64,000 nt of DNA from Maricaulis sp. (GCF_017642925.1 NZ_JAEPOL010000006.1:62001-126000), one strand, 5' to 3'. Positions 37,162 to 48,568 are shown, counted from the first letter of the stretch. Notes: generated by a model from the sequence alone, not told the origin. Made by a program: numbers and translations.

Positions 37162-38244
37162 TCAGAGCAGGTCTGCCCGCCCCTCGGCCTGCAGCGCTTC
37201 GACGATCGACTTGACCGACTGACTGGTCTCCCGGCGCGTCACCAAGACAGCATCGGCGGTTTCCACGACCACCAGGTCGTCGACACCGACCACACCGACC
37301 TTGCGGCCCGTCGAAAGAACATAGCTGCCGCGCGTATCGACCAGATCGACATCGCCGCGCGTCACATTCCCCGCCGCGTCGCGCTCGGCGATATCCCACA
37401 GCGCCCCCCAGGCCCCGACATCCGACCAGCCGATATCGGCCGGTACGACCGCCGCATTTTCCGTACGCTCCATCACCGCATAGTCGAACGAGATCGACGG
37501 GCAGGCGGAAAACGCGGCAGCGTCGAGCCGCAATGTCGACGGATCGCCGGCGGCTGCCTCGACAGCGGCCCGGCTGGCCGTGAGCACATCCGGGCAGTGC
37601 TGCGACATCTCGGTGGCAAGATGCCCCGCACCGAACAGGAATATGCCGGCATTCCAATAGTAACCGCCATCGGCCAGGAAGCCCTTGGCACGCTCCAAGT
37701 CGGGCTTCTCCGTGAAGGCCCGGACGCGATAGCCGCCGTCCAGCGCCTCGCCCCGGCGGATATAGCCATAGCCGGTTTCCGGGCGCTCGGGCTGGATGCC
37801 GAAGGTGATGATGTGGCCGTTCTCGGCAAGTCCGGCTCCGGTTGCGACTGCCGCCCTGAAGCCGGCCGCATCGCGAATGTGATGATCGGCCGGCAGCAGC
37901 AGGATCAGCGCGTCCTCGCCATGCTCGCGGCGGACAAGTTCCGCCGCCACGGCTGCGACCGGGGCCGTATTCCGCCCCACAGGTTCCACCACCAGACGCA
38001 CAGCACCGGCGTCCATCGCCTCGAGCTGCGACCGGGCCAGATCGCACTGCCGCTCGTTGAGCACCACGATCGGTGGTTCGAAATGATAACGCTCATCCGC
38101 GCCGCTGACGCGGCGGACGGTTTCCTGCAGCATCGTCCGCCCGGAGACCAGCGCGTGGAGCTGTTTGGGATGCGCGGTGCGCGAGAGCGGCCAGAGCCGC
38201 GTACCGGAACCGCCGGACATGATCACTGGTACGATACGGGTCAC
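37162..38244 (-). CDS. manC: Mannose-1-phosphate guanylyltransferase
   Basis: IVPVIMSGGSGTRLWPLSRTAHPKQLHAL; NAGIFLFGAGHLATEM; SFDYAVMERTENAAVVPADIGWSDVGAW. Confidence 0.92.
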   Translation of the reverse strand: MTRIVPVIMSGGSGTRLWPLSRTAHPKQLHALVSGRTMLQETVRRVSGADERYHFEPPIVVLNERQCDLARSQLEAMDAGAVRLVVEPVGRNTAPVAAVAAELVRREHGEDALILLLPADHHIRDAAGFRAAVATGAGLAENGHIITFGIQPERPETGYGYIRRGEALDGGYRVRAFTEKPDLERAKGFLADGGYYWNAGIFLFGAGHLATEMSQHCPDVLTASRAAVEAAAGDPSTLRLDAAAFSACPSISFDYAVMERTENAAVVPADIGWSDVGAWGALWDIAERDAAGNVTRGDVDLVDTRGSYVLSTGRKVGVVGVDDLVVVETADAVLVTRRETSQSVKSIVEALQAEGRADLL

Positions 38245-38337
38245 GCGCTCCCCCGGAGTTTCTGCAGGAGCATCATCCCGCGCGGACGCTTCAGATCAAG
38301 ACCTTATCTCAGAACAGCGCCGGGGTCGGCCGAAGGC

Positions 38338-38613
38338 TCAAAGATAATAGCGTTCCTTGCGGAATCCGGTTTCCGCGGCCGGCGGGAAGTCGTGAACCGA
38401 CAGATAGGCGAGAAAGCGGCCGAGCAGGTCGGCATTGTCCGTCTGGACCACGCGGATATAGGCCCCGTCATCCTCAAGCCGGGTCGTGAAGACACACGCC
38501 TCATCATCGCCCTGTGCGGTCTCCTTGTCGCACAGCCGGAGGAAATCCGTCATGTGCCGGTCGAACACATAGGCGTCCTGTGCGCGTTCGAAGCGGATCG
38601 TCTGCTTGAACAT
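38338..38613 (-). CDS. Hypothetical protein
   Basis: MFKQTIRFERAQDAYVFDRHMTDFLRLCDKETAQGDDEACVF...; 91 aa, no family recognised. Confidence 0.55.
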   Translation of the reverse strand: MFKQTIRFERAQDAYVFDRHMTDFLRLCDKETAQGDDEACVFTTRLEDDGAYIRVVQTDNADLLGRFLAYLSVHDFPPAAETGFRKERYYL

Positions 38614-38878
38614 GAATTCCCCTGCACTCACTGACCTGACTGGCACCACACGCAAGAATCATTCCCCCGATTGCGAACGCATGCCGGCCCAAAGCGATCC
38701 ACCTTGCGCGCAGTGCGGTCCGCCTGAACGGCGCGCGCCCGCCTGGCCGGCACCAGACATCATCGCAGGCAGGCCGCGACAATCCGGTCTCGTCACGCTA
38801 GCGGAGGCGGGGAGACGATCAAGCGAGGCGAGCGGCTGGAAACGGAAGAAACCGTCGCGACGCATCATTTTTGTCACA

Positions 38879-39694
38879 TCAGCCGGGAATATATTCCGAA
38901 AGTTGGCCGCCAATCCGCACAGGTTCGCACCGCACGGCCAGCCCGGTCGCATCGTCCGTCTCGACGAAGACGCCGCACAGGGTCGCCTCTCCGGTCGCCG
39001 GCTCGAAGCGGCCGGAGCGCATGCGGGTGGTGAAACGGCGTAGAGGCTCTTCCTTGTCCATGCCGATGACACTGTCATAGTCGCCGCACATGCCGGCATC
39101 GGTCTGATAGGCCGTACCGCCCGGCAAGATACGCGTGTCCGAAGTCGGCACATGCGTATGGGTGCCGACCACGAGACTGGCCCGGCCATCGCAGAAGACG
39201 CCCATGGCCATCTTTTCGCTGGTGGCCTCGCCGTGAAAGTCGAGCAGCACCGCGTCCGCGACCACGCCCAAGGGCGCTGCGGCCAGTTCCCGTTCAACCG
39301 CCGCGAACGGGTCGTCGAGCGTTTCCATGAAGAGATTGCCCATGGCGTTGATCACCAGGATGCGGCGGCCGTCGGGCAGATCGTAGAGATTGGCGCCGGC
39401 GCCGGGCGTCGACCCCACCGGATAGTTGGCCGGGCGCAGGAGACGCGGCTCCCGCTCGATATAGCTCAGCGCCTCGCGCTGGTCCCAGGCATGATTGCCC
39501 AGCGTGATGACATCGGCGCCCAGGTCGAACAGCTGATTGCAGATCCGCTCGGTGATGCCGAAGCCGGCCGCCGCATTCTCGGCATTGATGACCACGAAAT
39601 CGAGCGCCAGGCGTTCCCGGAGGTCCGGCAAGTGGTCCTCGACAGCGCGACGACCCGTCTTTCCGACAATATCTCCAAAGAAGGCGAGGCGCAT
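38879..39694 (-). CDS. TIGR00282/YmdB family metallophosphoesterase
   Basis: MRLAFFGDIVGKTGRRAVEDHLPDLR...INAENAAAGFGITERICNQLFDLGADVITLGNHAWDQRE. Confidence 0.92.
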   Translation of the reverse strand: MRLAFFGDIVGKTGRRAVEDHLPDLRERLALDFVVINAENAAAGFGITERICNQLFDLGADVITLGNHAWDQREALSYIEREPRLLRPANYPVGSTPGAGANLYDLPDGRRILVINAMGNLFMETLDDPFAAVERELAAAPLGVVADAVLLDFHGEATSEKMAMGVFCDGRASLVVGTHTHVPTSDTRILPGGTAYQTDAGMCGDYDSVIGMDKEEPLRRFTTRMRSGRFEPATGEATLCGVFVETDDATGLAVRCEPVRIGGQLSEYIPG

Positions 39695-39807
39695 ATTCCA
39701 TCCTTTTTCGTGCTCGATTGCGCTCTGGTGCCGCCGCCGAAGGCGACATTGCAACCGTTCTTGTTCTGGTTCATTAGGAGGGCAAAGAAAAGAGTGGGTA
39801 ACAATCC

Positions 39808-40842
39808 TTGAGCGTTCATCAGCCCGTGCCGCAGATTTCAGCGCCCCATGTCGGTGCAACGCCGGACGATGCCGACCTTCCGGAGATCGCCGTCATTGTC
39901 CCTGTCTACAAGGGCGCCGCGATGCTGGGAGAACTCGTTCGCCGCTTGCGCGAAACGCTGCGCGGGATTAATGCGCGCTACCAGATCGTGTTGGTGGACG
40001 ACCGCAGCCCGGACGACAGCTGGACCGGAATTCTCGCGGAGAGCGCTGCTGATCCCGGCGTGCTTGGGGTAAGACTGAGCCGCAATTTTGGCCAGCACGC
40101 CGCAATTTCTGCCGGCATGGCACACGCCAGGGCCCGCTGGTATGTGGTGATGGACTGCGACCTGCAGGACCCGCCCGAAGCGATTGCGGATTTGTACCGC
40201 CATGCGATCGAAACCGGTGCCGACGTCGTGATTGCCGAGCGCGAGACATCCGGATTGGGCGCCGGTCGCAATCTGGGTTCCACCCTGTTCAACACCGCAC
40301 TGCGCTGGTCGTCCGGCCTCGAAGTTTCCAGCAAGTTCGGAAATTTCAGGATATTCTCCGACAAGGTCGCCGCGGCCTTCCGGGCCTATCCCGAACAGCT
40401 GCGCCTCTTTCCCGCAATCATGACGCAGCTCGGCTTCGAAACGCGCCGCCTGCGCCTGCCGCGCAATGAGCGGGCCGAGGGCAAGTCGTCCTACAACCTG
40501 TTCAAACTGGCCAAGCTCGGCCTGGAAACCATCATCGCCTATTCCGAAAAACCGCTCTGGCTGATGACCGGGGTCGGCGTTGCGGTGTGTATCGCCAGTG
40601 TGCTCTTTGGCCTGACCATCACGGTCAACGCGCTGGTCAACGGCATTTCCGTACCCGGTTACGCCTCCCTGGCGAGCCTGATATCCTTCCTGGGAGGCTT
40701 GCAGGTTTTCCTGATCAGCCTGGTCGGCCTCTATGTCGGACGGGCACTGGCGGAGGCGAAACGGCGGCCGGTCTTCATCGTCGACACACTCGCAGCCGCG
40801 GACGCTCCCGGCACGCCGCCACGCCCGAAGGACACACCATGA
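39808..40842 (+). CDS. Family 2 glycosyltransferase with C-terminal TM helices (DPM1/ArnC-like); TTG start tentative
   Basis: IAVIVPVYKGAAMLGELVRRL; VLVDDRSPDDSW; VVMDCDLQDPPE; two C-terminal TM helices. Confidence 0.87.
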   Translation: MSVHQPVPQISAPHVGATPDDADLPEIAVIVPVYKGAAMLGELVRRLRETLRGINARYQIVLVDDRSPDDSWTGILAESAADPGVLGVRLSRNFGQHAAISAGMAHARARWYVVMDCDLQDPPEAIADLYRHAIETGADVVIAERETSGLGAGRNLGSTLFNTALRWSSGLEVSSKFGNFRIFSDKVAAAFRAYPEQLRLFPAIMTQLGFETRRLRLPRNERAEGKSSYNLFKLAKLGLETIIAYSEKPLWLMTGVGVAVCIASVLFGLTITVNALVNGISVPGYASLASLISFLGGLQVFLISLVGLYVGRALAEAKRRPVFIVDTLAAADAPGTPPRPKDTP

Positions 40843-41696
40843 GCGAGACGCGCTATCCCTCCCGTATCGACGGCACGATCGAGGCTGATGAAGTCATTAT
40901 CGGCGAAGGTGCAATCGTCGAGGAAGGGGCCATAATCCGGGGCAAGTCGGGGCCGGCCAAGCGTGTCGTTATCGGCGACTTTGCCTATGTCGGCGCCGGC
41001 GCCAAGATCCTGTGCCCCGAATTCGTCATCGGCGACTACACCAAGCTGCACGAGCGCGCCTTCTGCCACGGCGTTCACCCCCTGCGCATCGGCCGGAATT
41101 GCTGGTTCGGCGGCAATGTCATCCTCGACACGATGGGCGGGCTGGACATTGACGACAATGTCGGGATCGGCGCAGGCAGCCAGATCTGGACCCATGCGCA
41201 ATTCGGCGATGTGGTCGAGGGATCGCGCTTTTACTCCCACAAATACATGCATATAGGAAAAGACGCCTGGCTGGTGGGACATTGCCTGGTCTCTCCCGTT
41301 CGCATCGAACCGAAGAGCATGGCCATGCTGGGCTCGGTCGTTACCGGCGACATGCTGGAGAACCGGATTTATGGTGGTGCACCGGCCAAGGACCTGTCGG
41401 ACAAGATCGGCTTTCAGTTCCTGGACCGCTCGGTCGACGAGAAAATCGCCAAGCTGCAGGAGTTCATCGACGCATTTGAAGCCGAGAACCCGCGATTTGC
41501 CGGACAACTCGTCGCCGTCGACAGCCTCCCGGAGACCCCCGACCCGCAGACATCCTATTTCAACCTGTCGGACCGGACCTATACCCGCCGCCGTTCCGAG
41601 GCAGAGACCGCCTTCCTCCGGAAGAATGTCCCGCTGATCAAGTTTGTCCCCCACGACGTGCCGGAGTTCTACCGCCCGTCCGCCCCGGCCGCCTGA
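40839..41696 (+). CDS. Left-handed beta-helix (hexapeptide-repeat) acyltransferase-like protein
   Basis: ATG overlaps upstream stop (ATGA); VIIGEGAIVEEGAIIRGK, VVIGDFAYVGAGAKILCPEFVIGDY, SMAMLGSVVTGDMLENRIYGGAPAKDL. Confidence 0.78.
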   Translation: MSETRYPSRIDGTIEADEVIIGEGAIVEEGAIIRGKSGPAKRVVIGDFAYVGAGAKILCPEFVIGDYTKLHERAFCHGVHPLRIGRNCWFGGNVILDTMGGLDIDDNVGIGAGSQIWTHAQFGDVVEGSRFYSHKYMHIGKDAWLVGHCLVSPVRIEPKSMAMLGSVVTGDMLENRIYGGAPAKDLSDKIGFQFLDRSVDEKIAKLQEFIDAFEAENPRFAGQLVAVDSLPETPDPQTSYFNLSDRTYTRRRSEAETAFLRKNVPLIKFVPHDVPEFYRPSAPAA

Positions 41697-41697
41697 C

Positions 41698-42126
41698 ATG
41701 TTCCCGGACCCGGCTTCATTGCCCCGGCCCGCCACCCATCCGGCGCTGTTCCGGCTGTTGCGCTATCTGGTGGTCGGTGGCGGAACCAATCTGCTGCTTT
41801 ATCTGGCTTATCTCGGCATCACCTTTCTCGGCGTATCGCCAGAAATTGCGACAACCGGAGCCTTCGCGGCCGGCATAGCGATCACCTACCTGCTCAACCG
41901 GGGCTGGACGTTCCGCAGCACCCACGCCTGGCAACGCACAGCGCCACGCTATGTCGCTGCCTATCTGATGGGATACGTCGTGCAGATCGGCGCGCTGGCG
42001 GGGCTCTACCGGCTGCTCGACATACCACATCCGCTTGCCCAGCTCGTCGCAATGGGCCTGGCGGCTGTGACAATCTTTTTGTCGCTGCAGTTCTGGGTTT
42101 TCGCCGAGCAGACGCCGCAAGACTGA
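41698..42126 (+). CDS. GtrA family membrane protein
   Basis: LFRLLRYLVVGGGTNLLLYLAYLGITFLGVSPEIATTGAFAAGIAITYLLNRGWTF. Confidence 0.87.
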   Translation: MFPDPASLPRPATHPALFRLLRYLVVGGGTNLLLYLAYLGITFLGVSPEIATTGAFAAGIAITYLLNRGWTFRSTHAWQRTAPRYVAAYLMGYVVQIGALAGLYRLLDIPHPLAQLVAMGLAAVTIFLSLQFWVFAEQTPQD

Positions 42127-42134
42127 AGCGGCTC

Positions 42135-43616
42135 TCACTCGGAGATGCGCACGGCGCGTTTTTCCCGCACAAGATCGACTGCTGCCTGACACATCTCCAG
42201 CGGACGGCGGCACCGCAGCGCCTGCGCGTCCTGTTCGGTCAGAACGGGGTGACCGTAGAATATCTCGGCCTGCCGCGACATGTAGCGGCGTGTGTAGTCG
42301 ACCTGTTCCTGAAGATATGCCGCATACCCCCACATCGAAGCCAGGCTGACCAGCAACATCGCACCGGCACCGGCCACCGCAGCGATACTCGACCACCGTG
42401 CAAAGCGCTGGCGGGGAACACTGCGTTCAACGACGAGTGCGCGCACAGCAAACAGGAAAGCCAGCAGGACACCGATCCAGAAGAAGCTCAGCACACCTTG
42501 GTAACGCGGTGCTTCAACCACGCCTCGCACCAGTCCCGCACCGATGGCGGCGAGCACTGCATGCCCCATGAGTGCCAGCACAACGATATGTCCGCGGGCG
42601 ATCAGGAATGGCGCCACGGCCGCGCTGCAGATTGCGCACAGCACCAGCAACCCTGTCTTGATCGCCTCGGCCTTGTCAGCGAGCTCTAAATAGTCCGTCA
42701 GGGTCGCCCCTCCGAGACTCTGATAGACGCCGGAGCGAACCCAGCCGACGAGATCGGCGATCCCGACACTGCCTGGATCGGGCGCCCGATAGCCGGTTTT
42801 CGCCAGAAGCACGTCATACAGCAGCCAGCTGGCCGCGAAACAGGCGATCACCACGCCATGACGCAGATAGGCCTTCGGCAAGGCAGCCAGGTCTCCGGCC
42901 CGGATCCGGGCAAAAAGATCCGGCAATGACACAAGCGCCATCGCGGCGAAGCCGGCAGCGTAGAAGGTCTTGAAAGTCGCCACGCCCACGACGAAGACAG
43001 GCACAATCGCCACGACGATGAAGATCAGGTGTCCGATCCGCCGGCGCACATAAAGCGCTGTACACACCAATGTCGCTGTGAATGCGACATAGGCAAGATT
43101 CCCGTTCAGGGCGAGCATGTCATAGCTGAAGTCGACCGAACGCAGCGGCGTGAAAACGAAAAAAGCAACCATCACCGCACCGCTGGCCATCCACACGGCC
43201 CGGTACTGCGGATTCCCGATCTCCGCGTCACGTTCGAACTCGGCGATATACCCGCGGACGAGCATCACCAGCCCGATCAGGGCAAGCGGACCGGTCGCCG
43301 AGAACACAAGCGTGTTATAGCCGAACTCCTCAAGGAGCAGATACGACATGATCTTGTAGGAAAAGTGGAAATGGGGTCCCTGGCTGTGCAGCAGGTAGTC
43401 GGGGTCCAGCATGCCTTCGGCGCCCATTATCGCCGGAATGAAGAAGTTCAGGTCATCGGCATGGGGAATGCCGTTCTTGAACCGGAACAGGTAGACCACC
43501 CACATCAGCGCAAAGACCGCTGCGCAGGTGAAGTACACAAGCCCGGCCGGCCCGGCATTGAAATGGCGTGTCCCCGACGAACCGGCCGGTCGATTATCTT
43601 GACCGGCGTCAGCCAT
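42135..43616 (-). CDS. Polytopic membrane protein of unknown function in a glycan cluster
   Basis: Many TM helices; RFKNGIPHADDLNFFIPAIMGAEGMLDPDYLLHSQGPHFHFSYKIMSYLLLEEFGY. Confidence 0.65.
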   Translation of the reverse strand: MADAGQDNRPAGSSGTRHFNAGPAGLVYFTCAAVFALMWVVYLFRFKNGIPHADDLNFFIPAIMGAEGMLDPDYLLHSQGPHFHFSYKIMSYLLLEEFGYNTLVFSATGPLALIGLVMLVRGYIAEFERDAEIGNPQYRAVWMASGAVMVAFFVFTPLRSVDFSYDMLALNGNLAYVAFTATLVCTALYVRRRIGHLIFIVVAIVPVFVVGVATFKTFYAAGFAAMALVSLPDLFARIRAGDLAALPKAYLRHGVVIACFAASWLLYDVLLAKTGYRAPDPGSVGIADLVGWVRSGVYQSLGGATLTDYLELADKAEAIKTGLLVLCAICSAAVAPFLIARGHIVVLALMGHAVLAAIGAGLVRGVVEAPRYQGVLSFFWIGVLLAFLFAVRALVVERSVPRQRFARWSSIAAVAGAGAMLLVSLASMWGYAAYLQEQVDYTRRYMSRQAEIFYGHPVLTEQDAQALRCRRPLEMCQAAVDLVREKRAVRISE

Positions 43617-44760
43617 GTCCGGCGGACCGCAACGCGGTTTCGATGATCCGGTCCAGGTTCTGGCCGACCCCCGGATAGAGCGGAAGACGCACCAGCCGAT
43701 CGGAAAGCTCGTCCGTCACCGACATCGCCCCGTGCACCCGCGAACAGGTCCGGCCGAAAGGCGACGAGTGAAGCGGAACATAGTGGAAGGGCGTGGTGAT
43801 ACCGGCTGCCTTCATACTCGCGATGAAGGCCGTGCGCGCATCCAGATCCGGCATGAGCAGGTAATACATGTGCGCGTTGTGCTCACACACGGCCGGGATG
43901 ACAGGGCGCCGGACCCCGGCCGTTCGCTCGAGCGGTTCGAACGCCGCGTGATAGCGGTTCCAGACAGCGATCCGCTCGTTGTTCAGCGCATCCAGCTTCT
44001 CGAGCTGCCCGAACAGGAAGGCCGCAACGAGCTCGCCGGGCAAGAATGAAGAGCCCATATCCACCCAGCTGTACTTGTCGGTCATGCCACGGAAGAACTG
44101 GGCGCGGTTAGTGCCTTTTTCACGAATGATCTCGGCGCGCAGCGAAAGCCCAGACCGGTTCACGATCAACGCACCGCCTTCACCGCTGATGATGTTCTTC
44201 GTCTCGTGGAAGCTGAATGCCGCCATGTCGCCGAAAGAGCCCGCAGGGCGGCCGTTGCGGGTCGCACCGAGTGCTTGGGCAGCATCCTCCACGACCATCA
44301 GGCCGTGTTCGGCAGCGATCGCGCAGATCGGATCCATGTCCGCGACCACGCCGGCATAATGGACCGGGAAAATTGCGCGTGTCCGGTCAGTAACAGCGTC
44401 CCGCACCTGTACGGGGTCGATGTTCAGTGTCTCCGGCTCGATATCGACAAATACGGGCGTCGCACCACGCAGCACGACTGCGTTGGCCGTGGAAACGAAG
44501 GTGTATGAGGGCAGGATCACTTCATCGCCCGGACCGAGATCGCAAAGGATCGCGGCCATCTCCAGGCCGGCGGTACAGGAGTGCGTCAGATGCGCCGAAG
44601 CACCGCCGATGCGCTGCAACAAGGCTTGCTCGCACCGCTCGGTGAAAGGCCCGTCGCCGGCCAGCTGGCCGGAGTCGATCGCTTGCTTGATATAGTCCAG
44701 CTCCCGGCCGGCCAGAACCGGCTTGTTGAACGGGATCTTGGGCGCAGACATATCGTTCAT
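43609..44760 (-). CDS. DegT/DnrJ/EryC1/StrS aminotransferase, RffA/WecE-like (dTDP-4-amino-4,6-dideoxyhexose transaminase)
   Basis: IPFNKPVLAGRELDYIKQAIDSGQLAGDGPFTERCE; AAFSFHETKNIISGEGGALIVN; NAHMYYLLMPD. Confidence 0.88.
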   Translation of the reverse strand: MNDMSAPKIPFNKPVLAGRELDYIKQAIDSGQLAGDGPFTERCEQALLQRIGGASAHLTHSCTAGLEMAAILCDLGPGDEVILPSYTFVSTANAVVLRGATPVFVDIEPETLNIDPVQVRDAVTDRTRAIFPVHYAGVVADMDPICAIAAEHGLMVVEDAAQALGATRNGRPAGSFGDMAAFSFHETKNIISGEGGALIVNRSGLSLRAEIIREKGTNRAQFFRGMTDKYSWVDMGSSFLPGELVAAFLFGQLEKLDALNNERIAVWNRYHAAFEPLERTAGVRRPVIPAVCEHNAHMYYLLMPDLDARTAFIASMKAAGITTPFHYVPLHSSPFGRTCSRVHGAMSVTDELSDRLVRLPLYPGVGQNLDRIIETALRSAGHG

Positions 44761-44832
44761 TGAACTCCCCTAGGTGAACGATGGTGTATCGTTTCCCCAA
44801 GGTAGCAACAACCACTAAGACAGGCGCCGCAC

Positions 44833-47493
44833 TCAGGCGCTCTGCCGGATATCGCCCGGGGCATAGTCCAGGATGGGGGCCAGCATCCGCTCGCATTCCT
44901 CGACCGTCCAGCCCTTGCGCCCGGCATAGTCCTCGACCTGGTCACGCTCGATCCGGCCAACGGCGAAGTAGTGGCTGTCCGGATGAGACAAATAGATTCC
45001 GGAAACCGACGAGGCCGGTGTCATCGCAAAGGAGTTTGTCAGGCTGATGCCCGCATTTTCCGGCGCATCGAGGAGTTTGAACAGCGTGACCTTCTCGGTG
45101 TGGTCGGGCTGAGACGGGTAGCCCGGCGCCGGTCGGATGCCGGCATAGGCCTCCTCGATCAGCTCGCGATTGGAGTGGGCCTCGTCCGGCGCGTAGCCCC
45201 AATGGTGCTTGCGCACCTCCTCATGCAGCCATTCCGCCGCAGCTTCGGCCAGGCGATCGGACAGCGCCTTGAACATGATGGCGCTGTAGTCGTCCTTGGC
45301 CTTCTCGAAGGCCGCAAGCACGTCGGGATTGTCGCCGGCGGTGACGGCAAACCCGCCGATCCAGTCCTCATTGCCCTCGGGCGCGAGGAAGTCGAACTGG
45401 CTGAGATGCGGCCGGTCATTCGACTTCGCAGCCTGCTGGCGCAGCCCGTAGAAGCGGTCGAGCACGGTCTTGCGGCTGTCATCGGAGTACAGCACCACAT
45501 CATCACCGTCGCGATTGGCCGGCCAGAAGCCGCAGACGGCGCGCGGCTTGAGCAAGCCCTCATCCACGATCTGCCTGAGCATCGCCTGGGCGTCGTCGAA
45601 CAATGACCGGGCCGCTTCGCCGCGATTGGGGTCGTCGAAGATCGCCGGATAGCTGCCCTTCATCTCCCAGGTGAAGAAGAAGGGCGTCCAGTCGATATAG
45701 TCGACCAGCGTCGCGACATCCGGCTCGAAGGTTTTCACCCCGGTCCAGTTCGGGCGGGGCGGTGTGTATTGCGACCAGTCGCAATCCCAGCCTTTGCGGC
45801 GCGCCTCGGCGAGCGGCACGCGCTTCTTTGAGGAACGGGCGGCCAGGCGGCGCTCGCGGATCCTGGCGAGATCGGCACGCACATCGCGGGCATAGTCGTC
45901 GCGACCGTCGGAGAGGAGTTTCGACACCACGCCGACCGCGCGGCTGGCGTCGAGGACGTGAACCACGGGCGCGACCGAGATCGCCGGATCGATCTTCACG
46001 GCCGTGTGGGCCGGTGAAGTCGTCGCGCCGCCGATGAGCAGCGGAATATCGATCTGTTTACGCTCCATCTCGGAGGCCACGAAAACCATCTCGTCGAGCG
46101 AGGGCGTGATCAGTCCGGACAGGCCGATCACGTCGGCCTTCTCCTTGCGGGCGGTCTCCAGGATTTTCTCGCAAGGCACCATCACGCCGAGATCGATCAC
46201 GTCATAGCCATTACACTGCAACACGACGCCGACGATATTCTTGCCGATATCGTGGACATCGCCCTTCACCGTCGCGAGCACGATGCGGCCATTGGATGAC
46301 TGCTCCTCGCCCGCTGCCTCTTTCTCCTCCTCCATGAAGGGAATGAGGTGAGCCACGGCCTGTTTCATGACGCGCGCCGACTTCACCACCTGGGGCAGGA
46401 ACATCTTGCCGTCGCCGAACAGGTCGCCGACGACATTCATCCCGTCCATCAGCGGCCCCTCGATCACATGCAGGGGGCGGTCGAACTGCTGGCGCGCCTC
46501 TTCGGTGTCCTCGACGATGAACTCGTTGATACCGTGCACGAGGGCGTGCCGGATACGGTCGCCGACCGCGGCCTCGCGCCAGGAAAGGTCGCGCTCCTTG
46601 CCCGTGCCGCCGCCCTGCCCACGATACTGTTCGGCCGCCTCGAGCAGCCGGTCCGTGGAATCGTCGCGGCGATTGAGGATGACATCCTCGACCAGCTCGC
46701 GCAGCTCGGCATCGATATCGTCGTAGATGTCGAGCTGGCCGGCATTGACGATGCCCATATCCATCCCCGCCTTGATGGCGTGATAGAGGAAGACCGAGTG
46801 CATCGCCCGGCGGACCGGTTCATTGCCGCGAAAAGAGAATGAGATGTTCGACAGGCCGCCGGAGACATGGCAGCCGGGCAGGTTCTCGCGGATGCGCTTG
46901 GTCGCCTCGATGAAATCGACCGCGTAATTATTGTGCTCCTCGATCCCCGTCGCCACCGCGAAAATGTTGGGGTCAAAAATGATGTCCTCGGGCGGAAAGC
47001 CGATCTCGTCGACGAGGATCTTGTAGGCCCGCTCGCATATCTCGTACTTGCGGTCGGCGGTATCGGCCTGCCCGGTCTCGTCGAAAGCCATGACCACGAC
47101 GGCGGCGCCATAGGCCAGACACTTCTCGGCGTGTTCGCGGAACTGGTCCTCGCCCTCTTTCAGGCTGATCGAATTGACGATGGCCTTGCCCTGCACATTC
47201 TGCAGACCGGCCTCGATCACTTCCCATTTCGAACTGTCGATCATCACCGGCACGCGGGCCACATCGGGCTCGCCGGCGATCATGCGCAGGAAAACAGTCA
47301 TGGCCTCGACACTGTCGAGCAGGCCCTCGTCCATATTGACGTCGATCACCTGCGCGCCGTTCTCGACCTGCTGACGGGCAACCGAGACGGCCTCGGCATA
47401 GTCGCCCTCCGTGATCAGCTTGCGGAAGCGCGCGGAGCCAGTGACATTCGTCCTCTCGCCGACATTGACGAAGGTGGGTACAGCAACAGCCAT
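44833..47493 (-). CDS. metH: Methionine synthase, C-terminal subunit (pterin-binding, cobalamin-binding and activation domains)
   Basis: [57 protein letters not shown] (B12 motif DxHxxG); C-terminal activation domain. Confidence 0.93.
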   Translation of the reverse strand: MAVAVPTFVNVGERTNVTGSARFRKLITEGDYAEAVSVARQQVENGAQVIDVNMDEGLLDSVEAMTVFLRMIAGEPDVARVPVMIDSSKWEVIEAGLQNVQGKAIVNSISLKEGEDQFREHAEKCLAYGAAVVVMAFDETGQADTADRKYEICERAYKILVDEIGFPPEDIIFDPNIFAVATGIEEHNNYAVDFIEATKRIRENLPGCHVSGGLSNISFSFRGNEPVRRAMHSVFLYHAIKAGMDMGIVNAGQLDIYDDIDAELRELVEDVILNRRDDSTDRLLEAAEQYRGQGGGTGKERDLSWREAAVGDRIRHALVHGINEFIVEDTEEARQQFDRPLHVIEGPLMDGMNVVGDLFGDGKMFLPQVVKSARVMKQAVAHLIPFMEEEKEAAGEEQSSNGRIVLATVKGDVHDIGKNIVGVVLQCNGYDVIDLGVMVPCEKILETARKEKADVIGLSGLITPSLDEMVFVASEMERKQIDIPLLIGGATTSPAHTAVKIDPAISVAPVVHVLDASRAVGVVSKLLSDGRDDYARDVRADLARIRERRLAARSSKKRVPLAEARRKGWDCDWSQYTPPRPNWTGVKTFEPDVATLVDYIDWTPFFFTWEMKGSYPAIFDDPNRGEAARSLFDDAQAMLRQIVDEGLLKPRAVCGFWPANRDGDDVVLYSDDSRKTVLDRFYGLRQQAAKSNDRPHLSQFDFLAPEGNEDWIGGFAVTAGDNPDVLAAFEKAKDDYSAIMFKALSDRLAEAAAEWLHEEVRKHHWGYAPDEAHSNRELIEEAYAGIRPAPGYPSQPDHTEKVTLFKLLDAPENAGISLTNSFAMTPASSVSGIYLSHPDSHYFAVGRIERDQVEDYAGRKGWTVEECERMLAPILDYAPGDIRQSA

Positions 47494-47506
47494 GAAATAA
47501 TTGCCT

Positions 47507-48568
47507 TCAGGCGGAAAGTTCGAAGGGTTCGAGGCCGGACAGACGCATGGCCCGCTCGCGTTTGGCCGGACGGCGCGGCTTGGCGCCCTTCACGGCCTCG
47601 GCGATGGCCCGGATATGCTCCGGCGTGGTGCCACAGCACCCGCCCAGGATATTCACCAGGCCCGACTGCGCCCATTCGCCGACGAAACCCGACGTTTCGT
47701 CCGGGGTCTCATCATACTCGCCCATGTCATTGGGCAGGCCGGCATTGGGATAGGTGATGATGCGGGTGTCCGCGACCCGGGCGATCTCCGCGATATAGGG
47801 CCGCATCTCCTCCGCCCCCAGCGCACAGTTCAGCCCCACGGCCCAGGGCCGCGCATGGCGCACGGAGTACCAGAAGGCCTCGGCCGTCTGTCCGGACAGG
47901 GTACGTCCGGACCGGTCGGTGATCGTCCCGGAAATCATGATCGGCCGGTCGATACCGGTCTCGGCCTTGAGGTCGAGCAGCGCCTTGATGGCGGCTTTGG
48001 CATTGAGTGTGTCGAACACGGTCTCGATCAGGAAGAAGTCGACATGCTCGGCCATGGCAGCAGCCTGCTCGTGATAGGCCTTGCGGATGGTTTCGAAGTC
48101 GATGTCGCGGAATCCGGGATCGTTCACATCCGGCGAGATCGACAGCGTCTTGTTGGTCGGCCCGATCGCCCCGGCCACGCCGCGCGGCGTGCCGGTTTCC
48201 GCCTCGATCTCGTCGGCGGCCTCACGGGCAAGGCGCGCACCTTCGCGCGCGATCTCCGGCGCGAGGTCCTGCATGCCGTAATCGGCCTGGGCGATGGAGG
48301 TGGCGGAAAACGTGTTGGTCTCGACGATGTCGGAACCAGCCTCGAAATAGGCCTTGTGGATCGCCTTCACGGCTTCGGGCGTGGTGAGATTGAGAATGTC
48401 GTTATTGCCCTTGATCGCCGACGGCCAGTCGGCAAAGCGCTCGCCGCGATAGCCCTCTTCATCCAGTTTGAGATCCTGGATCTGGGTGCCCATCGCGCCG
48501 TCGAGGATCAGGACACGCTCGCGCCCCAGCGCGGCAAGCGCTTCAACCCGTTCGCCCGTCTTCATCAC
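47507..48568 (-). CDS. metH: Methionine synthase, N-terminal homocysteine S-methyltransferase subunit
   Basis: [51 protein letters not shown]. Confidence 0.93.
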   Translation of the reverse strand: MMKTGERVEALAALGRERVLILDGAMGTQIQDLKLDEEGYRGERFADWPSAIKGNNDILNLTTPEAVKAIHKAYFEAGSDIVETNTFSATSIAQADYGMQDLAPEIAREGARLAREAADEIEAETGTPRGVAGAIGPTNKTLSISPDVNDPGFRDIDFETIRKAYHEQAAAMAEHVDFFLIETVFDTLNAKAAIKALLDLKAETGIDRPIMISGTITDRSGRTLSGQTAEAFWYSVRHARPWAVGLNCALGAEEMRPYIAEIARVADTRIITYPNAGLPNDMGEYDETPDETSGFVGEWAQSGLVNILGGCCGTTPEHIRAIAEAVKGAKPRRPAKRERAMRLSGLEPFELSA

